A stretch of 64,000 nucleotides of DNA from Leguminivora glycinivorella (GCF_023078275.1 NC_062971.1:496001-560000), one strand, 5' to 3'. Positions 21,072-32,399 are shown, counted from the stretch's first letter. Numbers and translations: made by a program. Notes: a model not told the origin generated them from the letters alone.

Positions 21072-21843
21072 CTATTATTATTATTATTAGCCCACATTGT
21101 CCCACTGCTGGGCAAAGGCCTCCCTCTTACTCTTCCACGTATCCCTATCCTCGGAAGTCTCCCACCAGTGTGTCTCAAAGGCCTCGAGTTCGTCCCGCCA
21201 TCTTTGACGTGGTCTACCCCTTGGCCTTGTAATTTGTGGCAACCAACGGGTGGCTGTTTTTGCCCACAGGTCATCCGGCATCCGGCAAACGTGTCCTGCC
21301 CAATTCCATTTGAGCTTGGCGGCAGTGTTAGCTACGTCTGTAATCCCAGTTTTGGAGCGTAGTATTGTATTTTTAATGCGATCGATTAACTTCACGTTCA
21401 GAATACTACGCTCCATGGCTCGCTGACAAACCTTGAGTTTGGATTTTTGAATTTTTGTCAAATACCAAGTCTGTGCTCCGTAGGTAAGGATGGGGAGAAT
21501 TACACATGTCCATGAGTTTTCTTTTTAGTGATATGGGTAGGTTTCCTTTCATATGTTCCTTCATGGACCAAAAGCTCCTCCAGGCATTCTCGGTCCGTCT
21601 TGCGACTTCTTTGTCTTGCCGTTCCTGGAAGGAGACTATTTGGCCCAGGTAAATATACTCATGGACATATCCTACTCTCCCTCCATCCACTTTTACACTT
21701 ATTTGTTTCCTATTGGTCATGAGCTTAGTCTTTGACATATTCATTGTTAATCCAACCTCAAGGCTTGCCCTGCTTAGGTCTTGTAGCATGATGCGGAGCT
21801 CAGTAGCTGAAGATGAGAACAGAACAATGTCGTCGGCGAAACA
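21072..21843 (-). mobile_element. RTE-type LINE, 5'-truncated inside RT, with one frameshift
   Basis: Read on the minus strand, the element starts abruptly at the RT catalytic motif ADDIVLFSSSATELRIMLQDL (about 21838-21775). It continues through LTMNMSKTKLMTN and YIYLGQIVSFQ to 21500, where the frame shifts (ILPILTYGAQTWYL is split). It then goes on as QRAMERSILNVKLIDRI, DVANTAAKLKWNWAGHVCR, RPRGRPRQRWRDELE and AFAQQWDNVG. A (TAA)n tract at 21072-21087 follows the stop, the usual RTE 3' tail. The opposite end abuts unrelated AT-rich sequence at about 21843. Confidence 0.85.
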
Positions 21844-21852
21844 TACATATAT

Positions 21853-21895
21853 ATAGTGAATTTATTAAAACTTATAGTGAATTTATTAAAACTTA
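21853..21895 (+). repeat. 21-bp tandem duplication
   Basis: tagtgaatttattaaaactt occurs twice in a row, immediately outside the RTE 5' truncation point. Confidence 0.85.
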
Positions 21896-22552
21896 CGTTC
21901 TGTACTCTGATGTTATTGTGCCCCCTATAATAGGTCCTATTAAGCTTTCTATAGATAACGTCAATTTGTGTAAGATTATGTCCTCAGACGCTTTTATTTA
22001 AATATGTTCCTTTATTAATATTATCTTTAGTAACTAACTCAAATAAATTAAACTCGGCTAAAATATTTTGTTAGTCATCATTGTCATCAATAAAAATACC
22101 AACATTTTATATTACAATTATTACATTCAGCTAATCATCGGCCCAGTACTCATCACAATTAACAATCAATTTTTATCTTTCATCGTCAATTTTCCTTTTA
22201 TCACGAAATACCTCAAAAGCAGATCAATCAATTCAGTATCTTAATAAAGAAATGGAACATTTTGCTCCCTAGGGTGCCAATTAGGACAGATTCCTCCCTT
22301 GGCTACACTGCCAATTTGCTAAAGATCCCAATTCATTTATTGGCCATTAATAATCCTTTGTAAAAAAATATAATTCTTCTGTGACGCTATTGGGACGGCT
22401 TTGTGCCTCTAGCTGATTTTCTAAACACAGTTTATTTAGCATAGAAGCATTATTATAATTAATGTTTAATAAGGGTTGTGTAATTTTACTAACTTAATAT
22501 TTATGAAAATAGTTGATATAAAAAGTCAATTGAAACTTAAATATAGGCACCC
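21896..22552. other. No gene or recognised repeat
   Basis: AT-rich intron-like sequence. Confidence 0.4.
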
Positions 22553-22682
22553 CGCATTGGGGTTATTTCGAAGCACAGAAATGCTTGGGTAATTTCGAAA
22601 GGGGAATCTTGATATGATGGAAATAATGGTGATTTTTATTTGACTTTCGAAATTACACGATTTCTGAAATTACCCCAATGCA
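22553..22682. mobile_element. ~130-bp MITE
   Basis: The left end gcattggggttatttcg is the inverse of the right end gaaattaccccaatgc; an inner pair (taatttcgaaag / ctttcgaaatta) continues the foldback. Confidence 0.7.
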
Positions 22683-22845
22683 CCCCGTACATTAGTATTT
22701 GACGTATTAGGTACTGGATTCGGATTTGGGTAGGTAAATCTTTAAATCTTTAATGGATATATTATAGGTGATAAGACTGATAAGTGATAAACTTATTCTT
22801 TTTTCAAAATCCAGAAGAGCTCTCGATTATTCATTCTTCTTTGTA

Positions 22846-22964
22846 AGGGCCTCTTGCACCAACGAAAATGGAGGGTTAACCCGACGGTTAACTCACCATA
22901 TAAAATGGAATTTGACCGATGACAGCCCACCAACCCTGAGTTAAGTGGTTGGTGCAAGTGGCCT
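22846..22964. mobile_element. ~119-bp MITE flanked by TA
   Basis: The ends agggcctcttgcaccaac and gttggtgcaagtggcct are inverse complements with one mismatch. TA lies on each side (22844-22845 and 22965-22966), suggesting a TA-target superfamily. The interior carries ggttaacc-type words. Confidence 0.7.
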
Positions 22965-23076
22965 TACTGGTACGGTGGTGGTGTCCTTATTCATCCTAGA
23001 TTATGTAATTCTATTACTGCTCATATGTTCGACGTTGATTCTATCAATATTAAGATTTCTAGTAACTAGGCATGTA

Positions 23077-23747
23077 GGTACATAGGGTGCGCCAAAGTTC
23101 ATATAAAATTGTTATATAGATTATTGGTAGTCCGAAAATGTTTCTCATACAATTTTACATTATAACGATCATTATTTATAACAATTTTATGTTAATAACT
23201 ATCGTAACTTCGAATGACTTATGTTCATAATGTCATTCATCATAAATACGTTTTATACTAATGTTTATGTTTATATACTTATTGATCATAACGATTGCGA
23301 GTAATATAATTTATCGTTATATTATTTTTAACAGAACAGACATCACATGTGACAGTCCAGTTAGGTGCGACGACGAGCGTAGCGAGGAGGAGCGTGTTAG
23401 GTTGACCGTGAGCGAACCAGAAACGAATTTTTAATGTAAATTGTATATGTCACTGTAAAAGCACAAGTTTTTCATAGAACTTCCCCAAAACTTTTTAAAT
23501 AATTTTATGATGAATGATTTTCTTAAACACAAAATTATGAATGTTATTAAATATTTGTATAGAATTTATGATTAAAAATTTTCGGCTAAATGATTATTAT
23601 GAACAGTGATAGTAGTACTATTGATAATAATGAAACAAAATTATGATAAGTAAAATTATGAGAAATGATCATTCGGAGCACAAATCAGTATAAACAATAA
23701 TTTTATAACAAATAATTTTATATGAGCCAATATGGACCCAGGTACAT
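23077..23747. mobile_element. ~670-bp AT-rich foldback element with GC-rich core
   Basis: The left end ggtacatagggtgcgcc...ttcatataaaattgttata is imperfectly inverted at the right end (tatgagcc...ggacccaggtacat). The flanks are filled with short palindromic words (ataacgat, aattatgat, aatgatcatt). In the centre, 23363-23430 is GC-rich (gcgacgacgagcgtagcgag). No open frame. Another ggacccaggtacat-like end occurs at about 44577-44590. Confidence 0.55.
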
Positions 23748-24739
23748 AATATCTAAAAATGCATTTTTTGTTTCAGGTACTAATCAAAATCCATCAAAAG
23801 GAGTAAAAGCTGACCAAGTTACTACAAGTATACAGTCAGGTATACAGTTTTAACAGATTAGGTATCATTATTTTCTCTACGCGCGTTAATATAATCAGTA
23901 ATTGCAAAAAGTATTTAATCTACCTTATCAGCATCGCTGTTGGACATGCACATGAATAAGGCCTTGTTAAAATTGGAATATCTCACGATCCCTCTGTGAT
24001 ATAAATTCATATAATAGACAAGGAGCACAATTTTGAACTATCTTAAGATATAACAGGGTGTGCGCCCGGTGCAACCTAGCTGAAACGTCGGAAAAAAGGT
24101 AAAACAATATTAAATCAGCAGTTCTCAAAAATTTTGTACAAAAATTAAGGAAAAATTTAATCATTTGTTTTTATTCCTATTTTGTTACCCAGATTAATTA
24201 GGTGAATTGAATTTTTTTGTAAGTTTTTTCGTCATTAAGGTTCTCTAGTATCTATATTTTTTTTAAATTATAATATTTAGGTATTCTGTATATATTTAAT
24301 GAAAGTCGATTTGTATTACTAAATGTTGGTAACAAAATAGGATCAATTAAAATTTGCTGACGTGACGAATAGCGTTCGACCTGTAACTGGCTTTAAATGT
24401 AGGTTAAGATAACTTGTCGTGATAAAAACTATTCAATGGTTTTTAATTAAAATGCCCCTGAAGTAAAATGTATAATTTCCTCTAGCTCAGGGTAACGCGG
24501 CATATAAGCCGAGGTGTGTCGGTTCAGGCAGCTTTGTTCTGGGGCTTTTAAAACCGCTTTTAGCGAGCATTAGCGAGCAAGCTGCTGTGCGGGTTTTTAA
24601 ACTATACTTAACATAACACTAGTAGTGCTAAACACTCTTTACTGTCGACAATACGTTAGTAATTATTTGGATATACATGGCTTTAATCATAGCATAATTA
24701 CTCGTAGTAATCATTGGAAAACACCAAGTTCAAGTAAAC
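23748..24739. other. No gene or recognised repeat
   Basis: AT-rich; a GC-richer patch at about 24488-24590 (tctagctcagggtaacgcgg) contains the duplicated phrase gcgagcattagcgagcaagc. Not assignable. Confidence 0.4.
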
Positions 24740-25170
24740 AAATTCATTATACATATCTTCGGAATCTTGGCAAAGAATATCCCTATTTGTTCTTCCCTGT
24801 CAACGGATCTTTAGTCGTCTGAAATATCGTTTTCGTACCCTTTGCCTGTCAAATTGGGCGATATTTCAGTCAAGCCTATAAACCTGGTGGCCAATTAATG
24901 AACAAAAATTATATAAATTCGTAAAACGTCTCTTCCTTAACCGTCTAAAATGTCCTCAAGAACATACTCCTAACTAACCCTTCACCTGCCAAGACGGGAG
25001 AATTTCCCATTAGACCAATAAACAAAGAGGCTGAATAAATAAATATAAATTCCATTAAACATATCTCTTCCTCAGCCGTCTAAAATGTCCTTAACATATT
25101 CAACCCTTCACCTGCCAAGGCGGGCGAAATTTCAATTAGGCCAATAAACAAGGTGGCCCAATAACCCGCC
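24740..25170 (+). repeat. Decayed tandem array, ~3 units of ~135-150 bp
   Basis: Each unit carries the same ordered words: atct.ttcct, then cgtctaaaatgtcc, ttcacctgccaag.cggg, gaaattt.cattag, and ccaataaacaa.g.ggcc. The best pair is 24903-25040 and 25041-25170; a more diverged unit precedes them from about 24760. The array ends about 200 bp before the mariner element. Confidence 0.75.
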
Positions 25171-25373
25171 GGTGATCCGTCTCGTTCACAAACTGCCAAT
25201 TTATTAACACCCCGCACTTAATTACCTAGTGCCGAAGATACCAGAAATTTCTGGAAATGGCTTCTCAAGGTATGGAAGAGAAGGACCCCAAATGAATGGG
25301 TTAAGTGCAGGCGAATGATGATGATAATGATGGCTTCTCAAGAAGGCTACTTGAAACTTACATTAAGATATAA

Positions 25374-26677
25374 GGGTGTCCCAGAAGTAAAGAGACAACT
25401 TTTTAATGTCGTACTGGCCGAAAACAGATTTTTCAAAAAAAGGAAAAAAACTGTCATGGCGACTGACATGAGCAAATACGTCAAATTATTCGGCATTTGC
25501 GTATTGGTTTCATAAGATTTTCGAAAATGAAACGAGCTGTATATGAGCTATTCGCGAAGCGAGTTATTCAATATTACGAGTGTCATGGTAAAATAGACAC
25601 AATACACCATTTTACACAAGAGGGATCGAGAAGAACGAGCTTATATCGAATAATTAAACGTTTTGAAGAAACAGAAGAGCAAAATTTCAAAAGCCTACCG
25701 GGAAGACCACGTGTAGTTTCGACGGCTCGAAACTTAAATAAGGTAAAAAAGGCGTTTAACCAGGCTCCCTCGATATCTGTCAGAGCCGTGGCGGATAAAT
25801 TAAAAATATCCAAGTCTAGTGTATCTAGAATTAAAAGGCACGACCTAAATATGAAAGCCTATGCAAAGCTATCTGCTCCCAAGTACATTAAAGACCAGGA
25901 GGTGCGTGCTAAAAAAGGATGTCGTAAAGTCTACGCGAAAACATTGAAAAAAATCCTTATTATTGATGATGAGACATATGTACCGGTGGACCCGAGCGAT
26001 GTGCCTGGCAAGCAATATTTCCACTCAACCACTCGAGACGCTGTGGATTACACGCAAAGAGTCTTGCCAAAGGCTAAATTTTTTAACAAATATCTCGTTT
26101 GGCAAGCGATTGACCAAAACGGCAATATATCTGAACCTTATATTTGTACTGGATCTATGAACTCAAAGGTTTATCTCAAGGAGTGCATAATTAAACGATT
26201 GATTCCGTTTATAAACAAATATCATCGCACGGAAGATGTTGTGTTTTGGCCGGACATGGCGACTTGTCACTACGCGTCTGAAGTCACCCAGTACTTGGAG
26301 TCCACAGGGATTGAGTATATACTCAAGCGTAATAATGCTCCAAATGTGCCCCAAGCTCGAGGAATTGAAATGTTTTGGGCGTTATGTAAGAAAGAATATA
26401 AAAAACGAACAGATAAGCCCAAATCAATAACAGCTTTCAAACATCGGTGGACCAGATTGGCAAAAAATGTGGCAGCTAAGTCAGGAAAAGCTGTCATGCG
26501 GCGAGCAGCAATTAATCTGAGAAAAATTGGGTACAAAGGCGTCGTTGGTGCAAATTTGATATAAAATGTTTAATTTTATTATATTTTTAATTTTTATTAT
26601 ACGTAACTTATTTACTTTGATCAGTTATTTTATTTAAAAAATCAATTTATTATTGTCTCTTTACTTCTGGGACACCC
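25374..26677 (+). mobile_element. Tc1/mariner-superfamily transposon, DD37E type, complete
   Basis: The 25-bp terminal inverted repeats 25374-25398 (GGGTGTCCCAGAAGTAAAGA...) and 26653-26677 are perfect inverse complements. TA lies just outside each end (25371-25372 and 26681-26682, allowing one or two extra A bases). The ~1.3 kb length and single transposase gene are normal for this family. Intact ends and an open transposase suggest recent arrival in this intron. Confidence 0.9.
25527..26564 (+). CDS. DD37E mariner-family transposase
   Basis: 345-residue transposase that would bind the element's inverted repeats and catalyse cut-and-paste transposition at TA. I chose the ATG at 25527 because the ten residues from 25497 look like leader sequence; either fits. 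Residues about 1-50 form a first helix-turn-helix and about 75-110 a second (ISVRAVADKLKISKSSVSRI), joined by the GRPR-type linker at 59-62. The catalytic residues are D147 or D148 in LIIDDETY, D243 in WPDMATCHYA and E281 in ARGIEMFWA. D243 and E281 are separated by 37 residues, which is the DD37E signature known from mosquito elements of this branch. There are no stops or frameshifts, so the protein could be active. It lies between intact inverted repeats, with about 130 bp of leader and 90 bp of trailer. Confidence 0.93.
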   Translation: MKRAVYELFAKRVIQYYECHGKIDTIHHFTQEGSRRTSLYRIIKRFEETEEQNFKSLPGRPRVVSTARNLNKVKKAFNQAPSISVRAVADKLKISKSSVSRIKRHDLNMKAYAKLSAPKYIKDQEVRAKKGCRKVYAKTLKKILIIDDETYVPVDPSDVPGKQYFHSTTRDAVDYTQRVLPKAKFFNKYLVWQAIDQNGNISEPYICTGSMNSKVYLKECIIKRLIPFINKYHRTEDVVFWPDMATCHYASEVTQYLESTGIEYILKRNNAPNVPQARGIEMFWALCKKEYKKRTDKPKSITAFKHRWTRLAKNVAAKSGKAVMRRAAINLRKIGYKGVVGANLI

Positions 26678-26943
26678 CAATATTATGACATATTGACATG
26701 AAAATGTCATCATGTCTAGATGGTGTCTATTGTTCGGGACCTTGTCTAGCATAATCGCGTGCAAAATTGTATGGTCACTGTCATCTTTTAAGTATCATTT
26801 GAACCTAAAAAATAAATTTGAATTGGCCTCAAACTATAAAAAAAAACTTCAAAACCTCAGGCGCACCAACCTCAAAAACTAAAGAGATATTTCGATAATT
26901 TATAGAACACTGCCATTAGATTGTTCTTTATTCTCTCTATTAG

Positions 26944-27173
26944 CACAGTATAATAAAAAGTACTGTCGTACAGTATGGCCGCTCACGCTCCCCGCTGAAA
27001 GCGCCGCCCACCCCCTCTCGGTTACCTCACAGTTACCGCCTGTCAAAAACGTGAACAGTCAACCTGTCATATCTCACTCATTCAAGCATGGTACGCGTTC
27101 ACCTACACGAGCATAGAATGTGTGCCAGGACCGCGCCTCTTTCATATATTTGATCGCCAGTGTCCGAGATGTG
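26944..27173 (+). mobile_element. 230-bp element 'A', copy 2
   Basis: Ends cacagtataataaa and gtgtccgagatgtg, with the 7-bp duplication ctattag at 26937-26943 and 27174-27180. About 90% like the copy at 4263-4494. Confidence 0.85.
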
Positions 27174-27180
27174 CTATTAG

Positions 27181-27639
27181 GATCGAAAGATCTTCTACCT
27201 TTGAGTAGAAAAACATCTCTAAAATGTGTGACATAGTCACTCTAGCACACTACTCTGTAGTACAAAGTGCTACTCTCAATAACGTGGTGAATTTTCGAAT
27301 ATTTTCCTTTATTTCGTATGTTCGACATCCTCTGGTTTAAGATATTAGACACAAAAGCATAACTTCAAAGAGAAGAGCAGTCATTTCCAGTAATATATAA
27401 GTCAAGGATATGTTCTTAAGTAACTAAACTTCGGTTAAACGTGTTTGCGTTAAAATACATCGAGTTAGCTGTTTGGGGAGACGGTCTCCTTTACAAAAGG
27501 TTTGTTTTTAAATGAACACCTATTTGTTGAATGTACTTGATTAATGCCAGAATGAGGAGTTATTTAAAGCAAACAAATATACAAATAGCTACAACGAAAA
27601 ATAAATGTAAACTTAAACTATCAATCATGTTACATAAAT
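27181..27639. other. No gene or recognised repeat
   Basis: AT-rich intron-like sequence with short inverted words (tagtcactctagcacacta). Confidence 0.4.
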
Positions 27640-27730
27640 AAATAAATATTATAGGACATTCTTACACAGATTGACTGAGGCCCACGGTAAGCTCCAGAAG
27701 GCTTGTGCTGTGGGTACTCAGACAACGATA
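27640..27730 (-). repeat. Family 'G'-like LINE/SINE tail
   Basis: On the minus strand it runs from cccacagcacaagcc through tcagtcaatctgtgtaagaa to a TTTA tail. It is a more diverged member than the copy at 690-784. Confidence 0.5.
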
Positions 27731-28459
27731 TATATAATATATAAATACTTATATACATAGAAAACATCCACATACATACATGCTTCATTAAATTATATGT
27801 CTGCTGCATATGCATCAATTAAAAACTACCTGCTAATTTATTTTTATTTATTTATTTATTAAGAACAATATATTTACACGGCATTACAGACAAGCCAATA
27901 CACCGAGAAATCGAATATTATACATATATATATACATACTAATAATAACGTACTGCATGAACATTATCAATAATTGAAACAAAATACAACATGAGCTTAT
28001 AAAAATACTAGTCTGATAGACTGATGGACAAAATACTTGTCTTCTACTTCTTCCACCAACGACATTAAATCGATCGTTTCATCAACTAACTACAAATAAA
28101 CTAAGTATCTTATCTGCAACTAACATAGCCAGAGTAGCTAATGCCCCCAGTTGTTCAAAAGATAATCACGATCCTGCCACAAACTCCCAACTTGCTGTAA
28201 AATAGCACAGTATCGAGTGTTGGGAACTCGACGACATGCCGATAAGAATTCCTGCAATCGGAGACTTGATCAATGGCAAACTTTGGCTTAGCGATAGAGG
28301 TTGCAGGATACAATATTGTTACTTGGATAATATCTGGTATTTTAGTAACAAGTATTTTACATGCTTCAATGTTTTACTTTATAATGTTCATTATCATAAA
28401 AGTATTGACTACTTAGTTGCCAGCGTATAAAAGAAGAATTTTGACGTGGTTTGGGTTCA

Positions 28460-28636
28460 TCCATACTAATATTATAAATGGGAAAGTGTGTGTCTGTTTG
28501 TTTGTCCGTCTTTCACGGCAAAACGGAGCGACCAATTGACGTGATTTTGTAGGAGGAGATAGTTGAAGGGATGGAAAGTGACATAGGCTACATTTTGTCT
28601 CTTTCTAACGCGAGCGAAGCCGCGGGCAAAAGCTAG
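28460..28636 (+). mobile_element. Helitron-like non-autonomous element, copy 3
   Basis: Full length: starts TCCATACTAATATTATAAAT after an A, ends hairpin gcgagcgaagccgcgggc, spacer, CTAG, then T. Insertion between A and T with no target duplication is what Helitrons do. Confidence 0.8.
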
Positions 28637-28672
28637 TAAACAATATATTGACACGTCCGTGTTTAATAACTA

Positions 28673-28733
28673 TATTAGTTTGGGGCTAAGTTGATCTGTG
28701 TAAGGTGTCTCCAATATATATTTATTTATTTAT
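28673..28733 (+). repeat. Family 'G' tail, copy 5
   Basis: agtttggggctaagttgatc, then aaggtgtctccaat and a (TTTA)n tail. Confidence 0.65.
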
Positions 28734-28908
28734 CTTAAAGATTTGTCATCTCTCATGTTTCATTAATTTATATAATTATTATTTGTATTTAATTTTTGAT
28801 TGGTCTCAGTTTCAATAGTTACATATTGTATTTCAAAACATACCAGATTATTCAACCAATTAAATTTCTTATAAAGAATATTATTTAGCAATTGTCGACC
28901 CCAAAATA

Positions 28909-29148
28909 TCATGCCCTACTGCAATACCAAGTATAAATACTCAAAGTAACCTGCTCTACAACTTCAGTCGCCGTCAAGCCGATAAGCCTTTGAACTTCGT
29001 ACTTTGAGGGCATTAGTATAACAGAAATTGTCATTTCTATAAAGATCATGTTTGCTTGATCCGTGCGACGGCGGTCTTGGGAAGCCACAGTCTTGGCAAA
29101 AGTTTTGTATTGATCTACTCGTGTTTTTATGAGATTGACTAATTCCAT
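28909..29148 (-). CDS. Unrecognised 79-codon open frame
   Basis: The composition is more protein-like than its surroundings (for example LIKTRVDQYKTFAKTV, then SQDRRRTDQANMIFIEMT and KYEVQRLIGLTATEVVEQV). The pattern suggests amphipathic helices. No splice signals clearly bound it and no family comes to mind. It may be a relic exon or a transposon fragment. Confidence 0.25.
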   Translation of the reverse strand: MELVNLIKTRVDQYKTFAKTVASQDRRRTDQANMIFIEMTISVILMPSKYEVQRLIGLTATEVVEQVTLSIYTWYCSRA

Positions 29149-29353
29149 TTTGACAAGGTCAATGTATTGAATATTGTTTTAAATGGTTTTTCCATCTCAG
29201 CTGATATTGTAAATGAAGTTAACTGAAGTGCTCTGTCATCACCTATTCAAACTTTATGTATATAAAAAGAGATTTTGATGATATTACGAATTTTCGCAGA
29301 AAAGTATATGATCAAAAATTATCCCTCAAATGGAGAAACAAAGGCAGGTCAGG

Positions 29354-29484
29354 GAGCGTAACTGAATGGAATTTCTGCGACGCAAAACGCTACCGAAACG
29401 CCGCAGAAATGTAATCTGGCTCTCTCGCGCCAATATGCAAGAGTGATCGAGATAGCGTGAGCGTTTGTGTATTCGGCTACGCAC
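29354..29484 (+). mobile_element. 'attcggctacg' MITE, copy 3
   Basis: gcgtaactgaatgg at the left and gtattcggctacgc at the right, with the family core ctggctctctcgcgccaata. It also contains an inner inverted pair (atttctgcg / cgcagaaat). Confidence 0.65.
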
Positions 29485-30679
29485 ACAGGTCGGCATTAAA
29501 AACGCCCTTTCACAAAGACATAAATTATTTTATGACAAAAAAAATACAGTTTTTGTTTTTTTACGCGAACCAGTACTTAAATACGGGTAAGTGATATGTC
29601 TCTCAATAGTTTGGAACTAAACTAATATACAAAGTTCATAATATCAAAAAGGGGCCCATCCCATTGTGTATGATCCATAAACTTTTTCTCCAAATCTGCT
29701 CCCATATGTTCCGGAAATAGGAAGAAATCACATTCGCCTCCCGAACGGCGGTGAATAATAAATGTACCCGGGAAGAACTGATTGCCCTGGCTGTCGGACC
29801 AGTCTTGACTTTATCCCGCACATAGCTTAGAATAAAGGAGACACTTAGTAGAAAACGCACTGTGAAACTTCAGTGCGCTGCATGTTGCTTAGAACGACTT
29901 GGTTTGAAGGACGGCTAATGTGGCTGCTCTAGCTAGTCTTCGTATAAATATTATGTTAATTCTTTGTAAGATATCTGGCTTTTGAAATTATTTTACAGGA
30001 GTCAATTAATCGCATTTTTAACTGTGTGGACTTTAAATAATTTTATCTCAATCGTATGTAGGTATGTGACATTAAAATCTATTCGCGTTTAGTTAAATGC
30101 GGAGGCTAGCTAAAGTAGCTACTAGCTAGCCAGTAGCAGTAGTACTAGATCAGTAGCTTTATACCTACTTCTAAAAGAGAATTTCCCTTATTTTACATAA
30201 ATCTTGCTTATTCTAACTCACTTTTCTGATCTTTCCTTTGCTTGCTTTACTGCTCTGATGCCTCTAAAGGCAAAATCTTGTTCCCTAAAAATGTATGCCA
30301 GCGGTTTTTAACGCTAGGAACTATTTGTCGCTTTTCCCGCTGTGGCACCCAATTGATTCCGCTGAATTATTGAACGACTTCCCCGTTTGCTCCAGCTTGC
30401 AGCTAATACACCTGGAAGATATTCAACTCGGCTGTTTTATTGACAATCGCTCAAGTCGTGTATCGTTTAGTCAGGAGTTTATATTCCTTCTTTTATGGAT
30501 ACTTAGAACTACTGATGACTGTGTCAGATATTTTTTTATGGAATTAAAACAAAGGTAAATGAGTAATTTAAAATGACACAGAAACACACATATTAAAGCT
30601 TTACATATTTGCCGCTTATCAATTCATTAAGATGGGAGTTTATGTATACATAGATGTTTGTGACTTAAAGTGCCATAAG
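29485..30679. other. No gene or recognised repeat
   Basis: Mostly unique-looking. A short run of ctagctagc-type words at 30106-30145 and open frames at 29636-29860 and 30295-30558 are not recognisable. Confidence 0.4.
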
Positions 30680-30771
30680 TACAGTCAACCAATTGGAACC
30701 CTAGGCCACTGCAGAAGTATGTCATAGTAACGGAATAAATCAGTGGCCTAGGTTCCAATTGGTTGACTGTA
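30680..30771. mobile_element. 92-bp foldback MITE with 6-bp target duplication
   Basis: Arms of about 33 bp (tacagtcaaccaattggaac, then cctaggccactg) pair around a 27-bp loop with a single indel. The 6-bp word cataag flanks it at 30674-30679 and 30772-30777. Confidence 0.82.
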
Positions 30772-31958
30772 CATAAGTGGTCGAATTTAAGGATGATTAG
30801 AAATCGAACGTTCCAGGGGGTTTAATATATGAGAATAAACAAAACTTTTATTGTAACTACATAAATGTATAAGTTACCTGACTGAAAGTTTGTCTTTAAT
30901 AGCCAATTTCTAAACAGATTCAATTCAGCCTAATATTAAATTATAAACCAATTTCAGTTGACAACAAAATGGCTACAAAGTCACAACCCCCAACACCTTT
31001 CATCACAAAGACAAATTTAATTAAACCCACAATGTAATAATTTAGCTGCAAAATAAACTTCTTACTGCCTCGTTATAATAAAGTCTTCATTATGCGGACC
31101 ACTATATCACGCTGTTATAAAACATCGCTGTATTTTAGGGCGTTTATTTAGAGACCGGCTCATCTTCCTACTTTATATTCTGTGTAATCTTTACAGATTT
31201 CGTGCTTAAAATTTTATAGACAATATTTGGAAGTAAATAAAAAATAAAAATTGTTACAGCTATACAATATGTAATACATGTTATTTACCAAATTTGTAAA
31301 CATATTAAAATTACTGTAGTGTTTTGTGCATTTATGTTGTCTCAAATTTATCCACATATTTAATAAATATTATAAATAATGGACCCACATATCCACAATA
31401 ATGTTTACTAGATAATAATTTACTAGTTCATTTAAGACTTCAATTTACCTACAACATACAACATAAGTATCTTCATCTATTACGAATTTAATATTTGCAT
31501 TCAATAGACGGACAGCAAAATGCAATAAATCTGATTCCCAGGATCAGATAAACCGCAAGTTTCAATAAGTTTACAGTAAATAGCTAATATCTAGCGTGTT
31601 TTACAACAACAGCGCAGTTCTTTGAAAACGGCGAAAATTTTTAATCGAAAGAAACCTTAAATATCATTCACATAAAATACTTTCCTTTCAAAAATCAGTG
31701 TGATTTTTAAATATTTCCACAAAAAATACAGATGAAGGCAATTTAATCTAACCGATTTTTCACTGTATTCCATTGAGATAGAGTTGAAATATCCTCAATC
31801 GGTGAAAGGACCATCCCCGGATGTTACACCCTTCATCCACAATCGAATTTCCTGTCGACGGTGGCAGTGGAATTCAGATTCAAAAAATGCGATCTTGGCA
31901 TAATAATCACATATATAAATATTATGCGCAGAATTCGCAACAGTAATATCGGATCTTC

Positions 31959-31960
<2 letters not shown>

Positions 31961-32037
<77 letters not shown>
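31961..32037 (+). repeat. (CT)n microsatellite
   Basis: About 38 uninterrupted CT units. A second imperfect (CT)n tract lies at 32132-32170. These create spurious Ser/Leu and Arg/Glu open frames on the two strands. Confidence 0.95.
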
Positions 32038-32041
<4 letters not shown>

Positions 32042-32134
32042 AATATGAATTCCACAATGGTAGCGGCGTCAGTATCATTAGCTTCCACATTGCCCTATCG
32101 TTGACGTCCTCTTCGGACAGTTCTCTCTGCCATG

Positions 32135-32171
<37 letters not shown>

Positions 32172-32399
32172 ATCATCTTTATAGAATTTCAAATAACTAA
32201 GTGTACATAAATACGTACAATCACGCCTGTATCCCATAAAGGGGTAGGCAGAGTACATGAAACTACTGAAGTTTCAGTGCCACTCTTAGCAATTAAGGGG
32301 TTGAAAGAAAACGAAAATTGTGTCAAAATTGTGAGATTGCAGTGACAGGTTGCCAGCCTCTCGCCTACGCCACAATTTAGCCCAAACCCCACGGTCGAC

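Noticed and set aside
19106..21722. Several plus-strand open frames opposite the LINEs
   Set aside because: They are shadows of the minus-strand reverse transcriptase genes.
30295..30558. Open frame ending at an AAAG/gtaaat donor-like site, considered as another first exon
   Set aside because: No good protein composition and no similarity to dystrophin or any family; the donor is a weak common match.
31833..32258. Long Arg/Glu-rich and Ser/Leu-rich open frames on both strands
   Set aside because: They are the translation of a (CT)n microsatellite.
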